From Pseudomonadota bacterium (lineage in GTDB: Bacteria; Pseudomonadota; Gammaproteobacteria; Xanthomonadales; Xanthomonadaceae): DNA of 64,000 nucleotides. The translations under genes were made by a program, and so were the position numbers. Of this stretch, positions 27,635-38,761 are shown in pieces (within the stretch, counting starts at the first letter, position 1; the number at the start of each line of letters is the position of its first letter). The notes below the pieces were generated by a model. It searched no databases. It was not told the origin of the DNA and saw only the letters and a list, made by a program, of their open reading frames with translations. The stretch spans positions 310,001 through 374,000 of the forward strand of contig JAFEBX010000011.1 of the NCBI GenBank assembly GCA_018242425.1. The letters are read 5' to 3'.

Positions 27635-29948
27635 AGTCCTGGTTTCCGCTGTCCCAGATGCGCTGTCGTCGCGCCCGTTCAGTCTGCAGGGTGACGCCCG
27701 CCGGCGACAGCTCGACGCGCACGGAACCGGCGTGCGGGGTGTCGAGGACATGGGTACCGCCATCGGTCCAGCGCGCCACCGCCTTGGGATTGGGATGGTG
27801 GAACTTGTTGCGATAGCCGGCCGAGGCGATCGCCCAGGCCGCGCCGGTCGCATGGATGAAGGCATCGCTGGAAGAACCGGCGCTGCCGTGGTGCGGCATC
27901 GACACCACATCGGCGCGCAGCGAATCGGGATTGCGCTCGACCATCGCGCGTTCGGTCGCCTGGTCGATGTCGCCGGTCAGCAGCAGCGCGTGATCCCCGC
28001 TGGACACCCGCAGCACGCAGCTCGACGGATTGCCGGTGTATTCCGAATCCGGAAGCGGCGAGACGACCTCGAAACCGACGCCATCCCACTCCCAGCGGTC
28101 GCCGAGCTTGCAGTGCGTATCGACTTCGATCGGCGCGTTCGGCGGCGCCTGCACCGCCGCGACCGGCACCCCGGCAAGCACCGCGTTCATGCCACCGGCG
28201 TGGTCGGCATCGGCGTGGCTGAGCATCATCAGGTCGATGCGGTCGACACCAAGCGCGGCCAGCGCCGGCAGTACCACCGTTGCCCCGGCATCGTAGCCGT
28301 CGTCGGTCGCCGGGCCGGCGTCATAGAGGATCACGTGGTTTGCTGTGCGCAACAGGATGGCCTGTCCCTGCCCGACATCGATCACCTGCATCCGCGCTTC
28401 GCCCGGCAATGGCGCCGGCTGCAGTGGCGTGAACATCGGCAGCCACAGCGCGAGCGCCAGCGGCTTGCCCGGCAGTTTCCGTGGCGCCAGCAACCAGAAC
28501 GCGCCGATCAATGCCAACGGCCACGCGATGATGCTCGCTTCCGGCATGCGCGACTGCCCAGGCGGCCAATCGGCGATGCGCTGGAACAGCGGCCACGCAA
28601 GATCGAACAGCCAGGCCGCGAGATTCCACAGCGGCGCGCCCCAGCCGTGGTGCAGGCCATCGGCTAGCACGCCGAGCAAGGACAACGGGACGACGACGAA
28701 ACCCCACCATGGCACGGCGACCAGGTTCGCGAGCGGCGACACCCACGACGCCTGGGCGAAGAACAGCATCGACAACGGCAGCAGCCCGAGCGTCGCCACG
28801 CCCTGCGCGCCGAGGAATTCGCGCAGGACGCTGCGTCCGCCTTCGCGCAGGCACCATGACAACCAGGCCACGCCGGCGAAACTCAGCCAGAAACCGGGAC
28901 GCAGCAAGTTCAGCGGATCGATCAGGGTGAGCGCGATCGCGGCGATCGCCAGCGCCTGCACCGCGCCCATGCGCCGGCGCAACAAGACTGCGGATGCGAC
29001 GCTCGCCATCATCAGCAACGTGCGCAATGTCGGCACTTCGCCACCCGAGAGTGCGGTGTAGAACGCTGCAACGACGATGCCCGCCAGCAGCATCGCCGTG
29101 CGTCGCGGCAGCGATCGACCGAGGTCCGGGAACGACTGCCACAACAGCCACGCCAGCGCCGATCCGAGGATCGCGGTCAGCGCGACATGCGAGCCCGAGA
29201 TCGCGATGAGATGGGTCAGGCCGTTTGCCCGCAGGATCGTCCAGTCGTCATCGCTCAATCCGCGCGTGTCGCCGACGGCCAAGGCACGGATGAAACGCCG
29301 TGACGGCGACGAACCCTGTTCGATGCGTTGGGCGATCCCGTCGCGCAGCGCATCGATGCCGTCGCCTGCCTGTAATTCTTCGTTGCCGTCGCCGCCCTTC
29401 ACCGATCCCGTGGCGACGATGCGATCGACCAGCATGCCGCGCTCGGAATCCTGCACGCCGGGATTGCGCAGTCCATGCGGGCGCTTGAGCTTGACGTGCA
29501 GGCGCCAGCGCGATCCCGATTCGATTTGCGGCGGCGCCTGGTCCGGTGCGGCGAACCAGCCGAGGCGGATGCGCTTCCCGCGCAATTCCGCTTGCTGCGC
29601 GACGTCATCATCGACGGCGAACTGGAAGCGCGTGCTCTTGCTGTCCTGCTCGGGCAGGTTGTCGACGCGCCCCTGCACCACCAGTTCGCGCCCTTCCAGC
29701 CCTGTGGGCAAACGTGATTGCAACGCCGCGCCCGCGACGATTCCGGCCCAGCCGAATCCCAGCAATGCGGTGGCGATCCAGATGCGTCGCGGCAATTTCC
29801 ACCACAACACCAATCCGCTGATCGCCAACGCGATCAATACCCAGCGCGGCGCCAGCCAAGGCGCCCACAGGCACGACATCGCGCCAGCCAGCAATCCGAT
29901 GGCAGCCTGGAGTCCGATGCGCGGCGACGTCCCTGTCTCCGCGTGCAT
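27633..29948 (-). CDS. comEC: DNA uptake channel ComEC/Rec2
   Basis: A 771-residue competence membrane protein. Regions: N-terminal helices and an OB-like DUF4131 domain (about 1-180), the competence channel with many helices (about 210-500, including HLIAISGSHVAL), and a C-terminal metallo-beta-lactamase-like domain (about 520-750) with DVGQGQAIL, SHADADHAGG and MPHHGS. It moves single-stranded DNA into the cytoplasm. Its stop codon lies at the edge of a palindromic repeat. It is 1 base from lolD. Confidence 0.94.
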   Translation of the reverse strand: MHAETGTSPRIGLQAAIGLLAGAMSCLWAPWLAPRWVLIALAISGLVLWWKLPRRIWIATALLGFGWAGIVAGAALQSRLPTGLEGRELVVQGRVDNLPEQDSKSTRFQFAVDDDVAQQAELRGKRIRLGWFAAPDQAPPQIESGSRWRLHVKLKRPHGLRNPGVQDSERGMLVDRIVATGSVKGGDGNEELQAGDGIDALRDGIAQRIEQGSSPSRRFIRALAVGDTRGLSDDDWTILRANGLTHLIAISGSHVALTAILGSALAWLLWQSFPDLGRSLPRRTAMLLAGIVVAAFYTALSGGEVPTLRTLLMMASVASAVLLRRRMGAVQALAIAAIALTLIDPLNLLRPGFWLSFAGVAWLSWCLREGGRSVLREFLGAQGVATLGLLPLSMLFFAQASWVSPLANLVAVPWWGFVVVPLSLLGVLADGLHHGWGAPLWNLAAWLFDLAWPLFQRIADWPPGQSRMPEASIIAWPLALIGAFWLLAPRKLPGKPLALALWLPMFTPLQPAPLPGEARMQVIDVGQGQAILLRTANHVILYDAGPATDDGYDAGATVVLPALAALGVDRIDLMMLSHADADHAGGMNAVLAGVPVAAVQAPPNAPIEVDTHCKLGDRWEWDGVGFEVVSPLPDSEYTGNPSSCVLRVSSGDHALLLTGDIDQATERAMVERNPDSLRADVVSMPHHGSAGSSSDAFIHATGAAWAIASAGYRNKFHHPNPKAVARWTDGGTHVLDTPHAGSVRVELSPAGVTLQTERARRQRIWDSGNQD

Positions 29949-29949
29949 G

Positions 29950-30645
29950 TCAGACGTCGCCCGGAGGCAATTCGTGCAATCGACCGTTGCTCAGTTCGAG
30001 CACACGATCGAGGCGGCGCGCGAGGCGACGATCATGCGTCACCAGCACCAGGCTGGTGCCCTTGGCGCGATTGAGTTCCAGCATCAGCTCGAACACGGTT
30101 TCGGCGGTGCGATCGTCGAGGTTGCCGGTCGGTTCGTCGCCGAGGATGCAGTTCGGCATGTTGACCATGGCGCGCGCAACCGCCGCGCGCTGGCGTTCGC
30201 CACCCGAGAGTTCGCCCGGCTTGTGCTCCAGCCGTCCGCCCAATCCGACCTGTTCCAGCAACGCAGTCGCGCGCTTGCCTGCATCCGCTGCGCTGGCGCC
30301 GCCGAGCATCACCGGCAACATCACGTTCTCGAGCGCGGTGAATTCCGGCAGCAGGTGGTGGAACTGGTAGATGAAGCCGAGCGCGCGATTGCGCAGGCGG
30401 CCGCGATCGGCGTCCTTGAGCGCCGACATCTTCTGGCCGCCGACATAGACCTCGCCGGTGGTCGGCACGTCGAGCCCACCGAGCAGGTGCAGTAGCGTGC
30501 TCTTTCCGGCGCCGGAAGCCCCGACGATCGCCACCGACTCGCCTTCGACGATGCGCAGGTCGAGGCCATCGAACACCGGAGTGTGCAACTTGCCCTCGGC
30601 ATAGACCTTGCCGAGCTGTTCGGCGCGGATCACTTCGTTACTCAT
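29950..30645 (-). CDS. lolD: Lipoprotein-releasing ABC transporter ATPase LolD
   Basis: A 231-residue ATPase with Walker [10 protein letters not shown], signature LSGGERQR and Walker B DEPTGNLD. It powers release of outer-membrane lipoproteins from the inner membrane to LolA. It overlaps its permease partner by 8 bases. Confidence 0.94.
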   Translation of the reverse strand: MSNEVIRAEQLGKVYAEGKLHTPVFDGLDLRIVEGESVAIVGASGAGKSTLLHLLGGLDVPTTGEVYVGGQKMSALKDADRGRLRNRALGFIYQFHHLLPEFTALENVMLPVMLGGASAADAGKRATALLEQVGLGGRLEHKPGELSGGERQRAAVARAMVNMPNCILGDEPTGNLDDRTAETVFELMLELNRAKGTSLVLVTHDRRLARRLDRVLELSNGRLHELPPGDV

Positions 30646-31885
30646 AGCGCAGCGCCTCCGCCGGCGGCGTCCGCGACGCCCGCCAGGCCGGATACAGGGT
30701 GGCGAGGAAGGCCATCGCCAGCGCGACCGCCGCGATGATCGCGACGGTGTCGGCGCGCAGGTCGGTGGGCAGGCCGGTGATGTAGTAGACGTCCTCCGGA
30801 AGCAGCGTCACATGGAACATGCGCTCGATCAGCTTGAGGATGTGCTCGAGGTTGAGCGTAAGCAGGATGCCGCCGATCACGCCGATCACGGTGCCGATGA
30901 TGCCGATCAGGCTGCCCTGCACCATGAAGATCCGCATCACCTGCCCCGGCGTCATCCCCAGCGTGCGCTGGATGGCGATGTCGGCCTGCTTGTCGGTCAC
31001 CAGCATCACCTGCGACGACACCAGGTTGAACGCACCCATGGCGATGATCAACGACAGCAAGATCGCCATCATCGTGCGTTCCATGCGGATGGCGCGGAAG
31101 ATGTTGCCGTTCTCGTGCATCCAGTCATTGACGCGATAGCCGCCGCCGAGTTTCAGCGCGAGATCGCGGGCGACCTCGAAGGCTTGGTCCATGTCGTGCA
31201 GCTTGAGGCGCACGCCGGTGACGCCGTCGCCCATCCGTTGCACGCGCTGGAGGTCGTCCATGCGCACGATCGCCAGGCCCTTGTCGAATTCCTGATGCCC
31301 CGCCTCGAACACGCCACTGACCACGAAGCGCTTCATTTGCGGTGTCGCGCCCATGCCGGTGATGTTCATGCCGGACGTGGCGACCAGCACGCTGTCGCCC
31401 ATGCGCACGCCGAGGATGTCGGCCAGCTCCTTGCCGAGCAGGATGTTGTAGCTGCCGGGCGTCAGCGAATCGAGGCTGCCGACCACCAGCTTGTCGCCGA
31501 TGACCGAAACCTTGCGCTCCTGATCCGGCAGCACGCCGCGGATGATCGCCGGCGCCTTGTCATTGCCACCGTCGATCAGCGCCTGGGTGTCGACATAGGG
31601 CGAAGCCGCGGCGACGCGCGGATCGGCCAGCGCCAGCTTGATCGCGCGCGGCCATTCGGTCATCTCGCGACCATCGGCGACGACGGTGGCATGCGCCGCC
31701 ATCTGCAGCAGGCGGTCGCGGATCTCGCGCTGGAACCCGCCCATGACCGACAGCGTGGTGATGAGCACGGCGACGCCGAGCGCGATGCCGATGATCGACG
31801 CCATCGAAATGAAGGAGATGAAGCCATTGCGGCGTTTCGCGCGCAGGTAGCGCAGGCCGATGGCGATGGGGAGCGGTTTGAACAT
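30638..31885 (-). CDS. lolC: Lipoprotein-releasing ABC transporter permease LolC/LolE
   Basis: A 415-residue permease with four membrane helices (one at 20-45, three in the C-terminal third) and a large periplasmic domain. The N-terminal segment [19 protein letters not shown] is typical of LolC/E. Only one permease gene is adjacent to lolD, so the transporter may be a homodimer (LolF-type) or its partner may lie elsewhere. The 454-codon frame upstream includes a non-coding leader; ATG 31885 was chosen. Confidence 0.92.
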   Translation of the reverse strand: MFKPLPIAIGLRYLRAKRRNGFISFISMASIIGIALGVAVLITTLSVMGGFQREIRDRLLQMAAHATVVADGREMTEWPRAIKLALADPRVAAASPYVDTQALIDGGNDKAPAIIRGVLPDQERKVSVIGDKLVVGSLDSLTPGSYNILLGKELADILGVRMGDSVLVATSGMNITGMGATPQMKRFVVSGVFEAGHQEFDKGLAIVRMDDLQRVQRMGDGVTGVRLKLHDMDQAFEVARDLALKLGGGYRVNDWMHENGNIFRAIRMERTMMAILLSLIIAMGAFNLVSSQVMLVTDKQADIAIQRTLGMTPGQVMRIFMVQGSLIGIIGTVIGVIGGILLTLNLEHILKLIERMFHVTLLPEDVYYITGLPTDLRADTVAIIAAVALAMAFLATLYPAWRASRTPPAEALRYE

Positions 31886-31908
31886 GGGAGGCCGCGGGAA
31901 GGGACGCG

Positions 31909-32379
31909 TTATGGTGCCAGCATCGGCGGGGAAAGCATGTGTCGCTCGCCGGAGATGGCCAGCCGCAGTCGGCGGCGGTTCACGACATCGAGACGGTGCC
32001 ACCAGGTTTCCCGCCGCCAGCGGCCACGATCATCCCTGCGCACCAGCGTCAGCCACGGCCCGTGCAGTTCGACGCGGGCATCGCGCAGGACGACGCCGTC
32101 GAGGCGCGGATCGCCATCGAAATCGAGCACATGCGACGGACGGGCGCGTTCGCGCCGCTCCAGCCACGCCGCATGCGCCAGCGCGGCCACGACCAGCGGA
32201 AGCTTGATCATCCATGGAAATGCGGAGGCAAGCACCGCGACTGCTGCCAGCGCGCCCAGCGCAACCGGCACCACGCGCGACAGTGGCGTTGGCCCCAGCT
32301 CGATTGCCTGTTCAACGGCCTCCGAGGGTCCGCATGCGTTCGATGAGTCCGGCGAGTTCGGCGTCACTGCATTGCTCAT
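31909..32379 (-). CDS. ygfX: YgfX-like membrane protein
   Basis: Up to 156 residues. Two hydrophobic helices (about residues 33-72) are followed by a basic domain with [13 protein letters not shown] near the end, the pattern of YgfX/CptA proteins encoded beside sdhE. The ATG at 32379 would overlap sdhE by 68 bases, so the true start may be later and the first 30 residues are doubtful. YgfX is reported to interact with SdhE or the cytoskeleton; function is unsettled. Confidence 0.72.
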   Translation of the reverse strand: MSNAVTPNSPDSSNACGPSEAVEQAIELGPTPLSRVVPVALGALAAVAVLASAFPWMIKLPLVVAALAHAAWLERRERARPSHVLDFDGDPRLDGVVLRDARVELHGPWLTLVRRDDRGRWRRETWWHRLDVVNRRRLRLAISGERHMLSPPMLAP

Positions 32380-32563
32380 AGCCCATGATCCAGCGCCAGA
32401 GCTTATCGTCCTCGCAATCCATCAACCGTAGGAAAACCGCCCGCTGCGCCTCGGAATCCTGCGGCCAGCCGTGTTCGAGGTAGCGGTCGAAGACCTGGTC
32501 GAGCTCGCGCATGCCGCGTCGCGAGCGCCAGCGGATGCGCTTGAGTTCGGCGTCTTCGCTCAC
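32312..32563 (-). CDS. sdhE: FAD assembly factor SdhE (YgfY)
   Basis: An 83-residue protein with the signature [19 protein letters not shown] (RGxxELD), required for flavin attachment to SdhA. The GTG start at 32563 overlaps the MFS transporter stop. The sdhCDAB operon lies about 9 kb away in this window rather than alongside. Confidence 0.93.
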   Translation of the reverse strand: MSEDAELKRIRWRSRRGMRELDQVFDRYLEHGWPQDSEAQRAVFLRLMDCEDDKLWRWIMGYEQCSDAELAGLIERMRTLGGR

Positions 32564-33894
32564 TTGGCGGCGCGTGCGGCTTCGCGCTTGAGTCGCAACC
32601 AGCGGTTGACGCCCAGCGCCGCCAGCGTCGCCAGCGCGCCCGACAGCAGGTAGGCGCCGACATAGGCGAGGCCGAACTTCGCGCACAGGCCGAGCGCGAC
32701 CAGCGGCGCGAACGCGGCGCCGATCAGCCAGGCGATGTCGTTGCTGAGGGCCGCGCCCGTGTAGCGATAGCGATCACCGAAGTTGGCGTTCAACGCACCT
32801 GCCGCCTGGCCATAGGACAGGCCCAGCAGGGTGAAGCCGGCGATGATGTAGATGTCCTGCCCCACCGAGCCGGCACCGAGCAGGGTCGGCGCGAATCCGC
32901 TGTAGGCGGCGATGGCGACGGCCAGCGCGCCCAACGTGCGCTGGCGGCTCAGGCGATCGGCGATGAACCCGGAGGCGACGATGCCGCCCGCGGCGAAGAA
33001 GGCGCCGATGATCTGCACGATCAGGAACTGCGGGATCGACTGGTTGGAGAACAGCAGGATCCACGACAGCGGGAAGATGGTGACGAGGTGGAACAGCGCG
33101 TAGCTGGCCAGCGCGGTGAAGGCGCCGATGGCGACATAACGGCCCTTGGCCTTCAGCAGTTCGACGACGCGCACCGGCTCGAGTTCCTGCTCGTCCATCT
33201 TCTGCGCGTATTCGTCGGTGACGACGAGGCGCAGGCGCGCGAACAGCGCGACCACGTTGATGGCGAAGGCGGCGAAGAACGGATAGCGCCAGCCCCAGTC
33301 GAGCACTTCTTCCGTCGGCAGCGCGGAATAGAGATAGGCGAACAGGCCGGCGGCGACGATGAAGCCGGTCGGCGCGCCGAGTTGGCCGAGCATCGCGTAC
33401 CAGCCACGACGCTTCTTCGGCGCATTGAGCGCCAACAGCGACGGCAGGCCGTCCCACGATCCGCCGAGCGCGATGCCCTGGACGAAGCGGAACACCGACA
33501 ACAACACGACCGAGGTCATGCCCAGGGTGGCGTAACCCGGCAGGAAGGCGATGCCGGCGGTGCAGGTGCCGAGCAGGAACAACGCTGCAGTCAGTTTGGT
33601 GCCGCGGCCCCAGCGACGCTGGATCCACAGGAACAGCATGGTGCCGAACGGGCGCGCGATGAAGGCCAGCGCGAATACCGCGAACGAATACAGCGTGCCG
33701 TCGAGCTTGGACGCAAACGGGAAGAACACCGACGGGAACACCAGCGCCGAGGCGATGCCGTAGACGAAGAAGTCGAAATATTCCGAAGTGCGGCCGACCA
33801 CCACGCCGACGGCGATTTCGCCGGGGGCGACTTCATGGCTGCTGTGGACGCCATGGTCGTGGATGGTGCTGGTGGACGGGGAGTTCGCGGACAT
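32560..33894 (-). CDS. MFS transporter, metabolite:H+ symporter type
   Basis: A 444-residue transporter with twelve predicted helices. The N-terminal [17 protein letters not shown] and the [17 protein letters not shown] loop match the MHS (KgtP/ProP/ShiA-like) family, which imports organic acids or osmolytes with protons. The substrate cannot be told. It shares a GTGA overlap with sdhE and is divergent from cyoA across a 209-base spacer. Confidence 0.88.
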   Translation of the reverse strand: MSANSPSTSTIHDHGVHSSHEVAPGEIAVGVVVGRTSEYFDFFVYGIASALVFPSVFFPFASKLDGTLYSFAVFALAFIARPFGTMLFLWIQRRWGRGTKLTAALFLLGTCTAGIAFLPGYATLGMTSVVLLSVFRFVQGIALGGSWDGLPSLLALNAPKKRRGWYAMLGQLGAPTGFIVAAGLFAYLYSALPTEEVLDWGWRYPFFAAFAINVVALFARLRLVVTDEYAQKMDEQELEPVRVVELLKAKGRYVAIGAFTALASYALFHLVTIFPLSWILLFSNQSIPQFLIVQIIGAFFAAGGIVASGFIADRLSRQRTLGALAVAIAAYSGFAPTLLGAGSVGQDIYIIAGFTLLGLSYGQAAGALNANFGDRYRYTGAALSNDIAWLIGAAFAPLVALGLCAKFGLAYVGAYLLSGALATLAALGVNRWLRLKREAARAAK

Positions 33895-34103
33895 CGGTCA
33901 ACCATTCCTGGCAAGTCGGGGATGCGGCGCGCCTGGACGCGGTCCGCCTGCACTAGCTTCCCACCATCGGACGCGCCGGGCCATAGGACAAAACGTCCAA
34001 TCGCCCCTTCCGTCCGAGAGGACTAAAGTACACCCTGCGGCCCGGACCGGGGCCGCCCGCGCGCTGTCCGGCGCATGTCCACCGCGAACCCCGGGTGTCC
34101 GCA

Positions 34104-35009
34104 ATGAGCAGAGCGAAAACCTTGATCCGGCGCCTGGCTGCCGCCGCAGCCTTGTTGGCGCTGACCGGCTGTTCCAGGAGCATTGTCCTGAATGCGCCCG
34201 GCGATGTCGCCGCCCAGCAGGGCAACCTGATCATCGTCGCCACCGTGCTGATGCTGCTGATCATCGTCCCGGTGATCGCCCTCACCCTGTTTTTCGCCTG
34301 GCGCTACCGCGCCAAGGCCAATGCCACCTACAAGCCGGACTGGGACCATTCGACCCAGCTGGAACTGCTGATCTGGGCGGCGCCGCTGCTGATCATCATC
34401 GCGCTGGGCGCGGTGACCTGGATCACCACCCACACCCTCGACCCCTATCGCCCGCTGAGCCGCCTCGGCGCCAACAAGCCCGTGCCGGCCGAAACCAGGC
34501 CGCTGGTGGTCGAAGTGGTCTCGCTGGACTGGAAGTGGCTGTTCATCTATCCCGAACAAGGCATCGCCACCGTCAATGAACTGGCGGCGCCGATCGACCG
34601 CCCGATCGAATTCCACCTCACCTCGTCGAACGTGATGAACGCGTTCTACGTGCCGGCGCTGGCCGGGATGATCTACACCATGCCGGGCATGGAAACCAAG
34701 CTGCACGCAACCATCGACAAGCCCGGCCAGTACGAGGGCTTCTCGTCGAACTACAGCGGCGCCGGCTTCTCGCACATGCGCTTCACCTTCCACGCCACCG
34801 ATGCCGCGGCATTCGACAAGTGGGTCGCGGACGCGAAGCAGAACGGCGACGCGCTCGATCGCGGCACATACGAGCAACTGGCCAAGCCGAGCGAACGCGA
34901 GCCGGTGCGCCATTACGGCAAGGTCGACGGCGATCTTTATGGCGCCATCCTCAATCGTTGCGTCGAACCGAACCAGATGTGCATGGCCGACATGCACCAC
35001 GGGAACTGA
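34104..35009 (+). CDS. cyoA: Cytochrome bo3 ubiquinol oxidase subunit II
   Basis: A 301-residue lipoprotein subunit with lipobox LTGC (C23), two membrane helices and a cupredoxin-like domain lacking the CuA ligands, as expected for a quinol oxidase. Segment [20 protein letters not shown] is typical of CyoA. ATG 34104 was preferred over GTG 34095. It begins the cyoABCD operon. Confidence 0.95.
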   Translation: MSRAKTLIRRLAAAAALLALTGCSRSIVLNAPGDVAAQQGNLIIVATVLMLLIIVPVIALTLFFAWRYRAKANATYKPDWDHSTQLELLIWAAPLLIIIALGAVTWITTHTLDPYRPLSRLGANKPVPAETRPLVVEVVSLDWKWLFIYPEQGIATVNELAAPIDRPIEFHLTSSNVMNAFYVPALAGMIYTMPGMETKLHATIDKPGQYEGFSSNYSGAGFSHMRFTFHATDAAAFDKWVADAKQNGDALDRGTYEQLAKPSEREPVRHYGKVDGDLYGAILNRCVEPNQMCMADMHHGN

Positions 35010-35010
35010 C

Positions 35011-37026
35011 ATGCTGCACACCATCGCCAACGCCCCCGAAACCTCCGCCCTGCTCGGTCGCCTGGGCCTGGACCAGATCCCGATGCTGCACGAGCCGATC
35101 GTGCTGTGGACCTTCATCGGCAGCATGCTGGCCGGTCTCGGCGTCTTCGCCGTGATCACCAAGTACAAGCTGTGGGGAACCCTGTGGCGCGACTGGTTCA
35201 CCAGCATCGACCACAAGAAGATCGGCATCATGTACATGGTTCTGGGCCTGGTGATGCTGCTGCGCGGCTTCGCCGATGCCCTGATGATGCGCCTGCAACA
35301 GGCGATCTCCTTCGGTGACAACGTCGGCTACCTGCCGCCCGACCACTACGACCAGATCTTCACCGCGCACGGCGTGATCATGATCTTCTTCGTCGCCATG
35401 CCGCTGGTGACGGGTTTGATGAACTACCTCGTCCCGCTGCAGATCGGCACGCGCGACGTCGCCTTCCCCTTCCTCAACAACTTCAGTTTCTGGATGACGG
35501 TCGGCGGCGCGGTGCTGGTGATGCTGTCGCTGTTCCTCGGTGCATTCGCCCGCACCGGCTGGCTGGCCTACCCCCCGTTGTCGGGGCTGGAGTTCAGTCC
35601 GGATGTCGGGGTCGATTACTACATCTGGGGCCTGCAGGTCGCCGGTGTCGGCACGACGCTATCGGGCATCAACCTGATCGCGACCATCGTCAAGATGCGC
35701 GCGCCGGGCATGGACCTGATGAAGATGCCGGTGTTCACCTGGACCGCGCTGTGCACCAACGTGCTGATCGTGGTGTCGTTCCCGATCCTGACCGCGGTGC
35801 TGGCGATGCTGACGCTGGATCGCTACCTCGGCACGCATTTCTTCACCAACGATCTTGGCGGCAACGCCATGATGTACGTGAACCTGATCTGGATCTGGGG
35901 CCACCCGGAGGTCTACATCCTGATCCTGCCCTGCTTCGGCATCTATTCGGAAGTGGTGGCGACGTTCTGCGGCAAGCGCCTGTTCGGCTACAGCTCGATG
36001 GTCTACGCCACCGTCTGCATCACCATCCTGTCCTACCTGGTGTGGCTGCACCACTTCTTCACCATGGGCTCGGGCGCGTCGGTGAACTCGTTCTTCGGCA
36101 TCACCACGATGATCATCTCGATCCCGACGGGCGCGAAGATCTTCAACTGGCTGTTCACCATGTATCGCGGGCGCATCCGCCTGGAAGTGCCGATGCTGTG
36201 GACGCTCGGCTTCATGATCACCTTCGTGGTCGGCGGCATGACCGGCGTGCTGCTGGCCGTTCCCCCGGCGGACTTCGTGCTGCACAACAGCCTGTTCCTG
36301 ATTGCGCACTTCCACAACGTGATCATCGGCGGCGTGGTGTTCGGCCTGTTCGCGGGCATGACCTTCTGGTTCCCGAAGGCCTTCGGCTTCAAGCTCGATC
36401 CGTTCTGGGGAAAGATGTCCTTCTGGTTCTGGTTCTCAGGCTACTGGTTCGCCTTCACCCCGCTCTACGTGCTCGGCCTGATGGGCGTGACCCGCCGCCT
36501 CAGCCACTTCGACGATCCCTCGCTGCAGATCTGGTTCGTGATCGCCGCGTTCGGCGCCGTGCTGATCGCCATCGGCATCGCCTGCTTCCTGATCGACCTG
36601 TACGTCAGCTTCCGTCGCCGCGACGCGCTGCGCGATACCACCGGCGATCCCTGGAACGCGCGCTCGCTGGAATGGTCGACCTCGTCGCCGCCGCCGGATT
36701 ACAACTTCGCCTTCACCCCGGTCGTGCACGACAACGACGCATGGTGGGACATGAAGCAGCGCGGCTACACGCGCCCGGCCTCCGGCTTCAAGTCCATCCA
36801 CATGCCGAAGAACACCGCCGCCGGCATCGTCCTGGCCGGGTTGAGCACGGTGCTCGGCTTCGCGATGATCTGGCACGTCTGGTGGCTGGCGATCCTGTCG
36901 TTCGCCGCGCTGCTGGTCGCCGCGATCGTCCACACCTTCAACTACGACCGCGACTACCACATCCCCGCCGATGAAGTGGTCGATACCGAAAACGCGCGCA
37001 CGAAGCTCTTGAACGCCCATGTCTGA
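35011..37026 (+). CDS. cyoB: Cytochrome bo3 ubiquinol oxidase subunit I
   Basis: A 671-residue proton-pumping subunit with about fifteen helices. Haem and copper ligands are in [22 protein letters not shown] (the His-Tyr pair), [10 protein letters not shown] and [12 protein letters not shown]. It begins 1 base after the cyoA stop. Confidence 0.96.
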   Translation: MLHTIANAPETSALLGRLGLDQIPMLHEPIVLWTFIGSMLAGLGVFAVITKYKLWGTLWRDWFTSIDHKKIGIMYMVLGLVMLLRGFADALMMRLQQAISFGDNVGYLPPDHYDQIFTAHGVIMIFFVAMPLVTGLMNYLVPLQIGTRDVAFPFLNNFSFWMTVGGAVLVMLSLFLGAFARTGWLAYPPLSGLEFSPDVGVDYYIWGLQVAGVGTTLSGINLIATIVKMRAPGMDLMKMPVFTWTALCTNVLIVVSFPILTAVLAMLTLDRYLGTHFFTNDLGGNAMMYVNLIWIWGHPEVYILILPCFGIYSEVVATFCGKRLFGYSSMVYATVCITILSYLVWLHHFFTMGSGASVNSFFGITTMIISIPTGAKIFNWLFTMYRGRIRLEVPMLWTLGFMITFVVGGMTGVLLAVPPADFVLHNSLFLIAHFHNVIIGGVVFGLFAGMTFWFPKAFGFKLDPFWGKMSFWFWFSGYWFAFTPLYVLGLMGVTRRLSHFDDPSLQIWFVIAAFGAVLIAIGIACFLIDLYVSFRRRDALRDTTGDPWNARSLEWSTSSPPPDYNFAFTPVVHDNDAWWDMKQRGYTRPASGFKSIHMPKNTAAGIVLAGLSTVLGFAMIWHVWWLAILSFAALLVAAIVHTFNYDRDYHIPADEVVDTENARTKLLNAHV

Positions 37027-37645
37027 CGCCATCGCCACCACCAACCCCGACGGCAGCCCGGTCTTCCTCGACATCGAGGCCCGCCACCATCCGGAGAACG
37101 GCACCCTGCTCGGGTTCTGGCTCTACCTGATGAGCGACTGCCTGATCTTCGCCAGCCTGTTTGCGACCTATGGCGTGCTCGGCCGCAACTACGCCGGCGG
37201 CCCGACCGGCGCGGAACTGTTCGAACTGCCGCTGGTCGCGGTCAACACCGCCTTGCTGCTGCTGTCGTCGATCACGTACGGCTTCGCGATGATCTCGATG
37301 CAGAACCGCAAGCAGGGCGCGGTACTGGCCTGGCTGGCGATCACCGGCCTGTTCGGCGCCGGCTTCCTCGGCATCGAACTCTACGAATTCGGCCACCTCA
37401 TCCATGAAGGCTACGGCCCGCAGCGCAGTGGCTTCCTGACGTCGTTCTTCGCGCTGGTCGGCACCCACGGCCTGCACGTCACCTTCGGCATCATCTGGCT
37501 GGTGACCTTGATGACGCAGGTCGCGAAGAAGGGTCTCACGGCCGCCAACCAGCGTCGCCTGTTCTGCCTGTCGATGTTCTGGCACTTCCTCGACGTCGTC
37601 TGGATCGGCGTCTTCACCTTCGTCTACCTGATGGGCGTGCTGTGA
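37019..37645 (+). CDS. cyoC: Cytochrome bo3 ubiquinol oxidase subunit III
   Basis: A 208-residue protein with five membrane helices and the family segments [22 protein letters not shown] and [13 protein letters not shown]. It overlaps cyoB by 8 bases and its stop shares a base with the cyoD ATG. Confidence 0.95.
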   Translation: MSDAIATTNPDGSPVFLDIEARHHPENGTLLGFWLYLMSDCLIFASLFATYGVLGRNYAGGPTGAELFELPLVAVNTALLLLSSITYGFAMISMQNRKQGAVLAWLAITGLFGAGFLGIELYEFGHLIHEGYGPQRSGFLTSFFALVGTHGLHVTFGIIWLVTLMTQVAKKGLTAANQRRLFCLSMFWHFLDVVWIGVFTFVYLMGVL

Positions 37646-38040
37646 TGAGCCAGCTCCATACGAACGAGAACCACCACATCGACGATGCACACCACGAGGA
37701 AGGCGGCCACGCCCAGGCCACCGTGCGCGGCTACGTCACCGGCTTCATCCTGTCGGTGATCCTGACCGCGATCCCGTTCTGGCTGATCATGGGCAAGGTC
37801 ATCGCCAATCCCGGCACCGCGGCCGCGGTGATCCTCGCGTTCGCGGCGGTGCAGATCCTGGTGCACATGGTCTACTTCCTGCACATGAACACCAAGTCGG
37901 AAGGCGGCTGGAACATGCTGGCGCTGATCTTCACCCTGGTGCTGGTGGTGATCACCCTCGCCGGCTCGATGTGGGTGATGCACCACATGAACGCGAACAT
38001 GATGCCGGCGTCGATGCACGACATGCGCAACATGCCGTAA
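37645..38040 (+). CDS. cyoD: Cytochrome bo3 ubiquinol oxidase subunit IV
   Basis: A 131-residue protein with three membrane helices and a His-rich N-terminus (NENHHIDDAHHEEGGH). The AAVQILVHMVYFLHMN segment is conserved in CyoD. A cyoE haem O synthase gene does not follow; it must be elsewhere if haem O is made. Confidence 0.94.
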   Translation: MSQLHTNENHHIDDAHHEEGGHAQATVRGYVTGFILSVILTAIPFWLIMGKVIANPGTAAAVILAFAAVQILVHMVYFLHMNTKSEGGWNMLALIFTLVLVVITLAGSMWVMHHMNANMMPASMHDMRNMP

Positions 38041-38053
38041 CGACCGGGCTCCA

Positions 38054-38761
38054 ATGCGAAGACTCATTTTCCTCGTCGCATTGGCCCTGGCGTTCTGCGG
38101 ATTCACCGCGCTCGGCGCCTGGCAGGTCCAGCGCCTGCACTGGAAACACGCACTGATCGCACGCGTGGACGCCCGCGTCCACGCCGAACCTGTTGCACTG
38201 CCCGCGCGCAACGAATGGTCACGTGCATCCGCAACCCGTGACGAATACCGCCGCGTCGCGGTCACCGGCGAATATCTGCAGGGTCACGACACCCGCGTCC
38301 AGGCCGTCACCGAGCGCGGCCCCGGCTGGTGGCTGCTCACGCCACTGCGCGAAGACGATGGAGATACGGTGCTCGTCAATCGCGGTTTCGTCCCGAATGA
38401 CTGGAAGGTCGATGTCGCCCCACCCGCTGGTCGCGTCCGCGTTGTCGGGCTGCTGCGGATGAGCGAGCCGCACGGCGCATTCCTGCGCAGCAATGATGCC
38501 GCGCACGACCGCTGGTATTCGCGCGACGTCGCAGCGATCGCACGGGCGCGCGGCATCGGCGAAGTGGCGCCGTGGTTCGTCGATGCCGAACGTGACGCCT
38601 CCGCGCCGGAATGGCCCGCCGGCGGCATGACCGTAGTGCGATTCCGCGACCAGCACCTGCAATACGCCCTGACGTGGTTCGCCCTCGCGGCATTGACGCT
38701 GTTCGCCGGTTGGCGCGTTTACACTTCCACCAATGTCGGTCGCCCTCGTCACCAGCACTGA
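38054..38761 (+). CDS. SURF1 family oxidase assembly protein
   Basis: A 235-residue protein with an N-terminal and a C-terminal membrane helix enclosing a periplasmic domain, as in SURF1. Visible motifs are LGAWQVQRLHWK, VNRGFVP and the end QYALTWFALAALTL. SURF1 helps insert haem into terminal oxidases. It follows cyoD by 13 bases, suggesting that it serves the bo3 enzyme, and overlaps the sensor kinase gene by 29 bases. Confidence 0.88.
   Translation: MRRLIFLVALALAFCGFTALGAWQVQRLHWKHALIARVDARVHAEPVALPARNEWSRASATRDEYRRVAVTGEYLQGHDTRVQAVTERGPGWWLLTPLREDDGDTVLVNRGFVPNDWKVDVAPPAGRVRVVGLLRMSEPHGAFLRSNDAAHDRWYSRDVAAIARARGIGEVAPWFVDAERDASAPEWPAGGMTVVRFRDQHLQYALTWFALAALTLFAGWRVYTSTNVGRPRHQH

Noticed and set aside
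33895..34103. RegA/PrrA or FNR binding site in the cyoA upstream region
   Set aside because: A short palindrome GGAC-AAAAC-GTCC is present but matches no consensus I can state with confidence.
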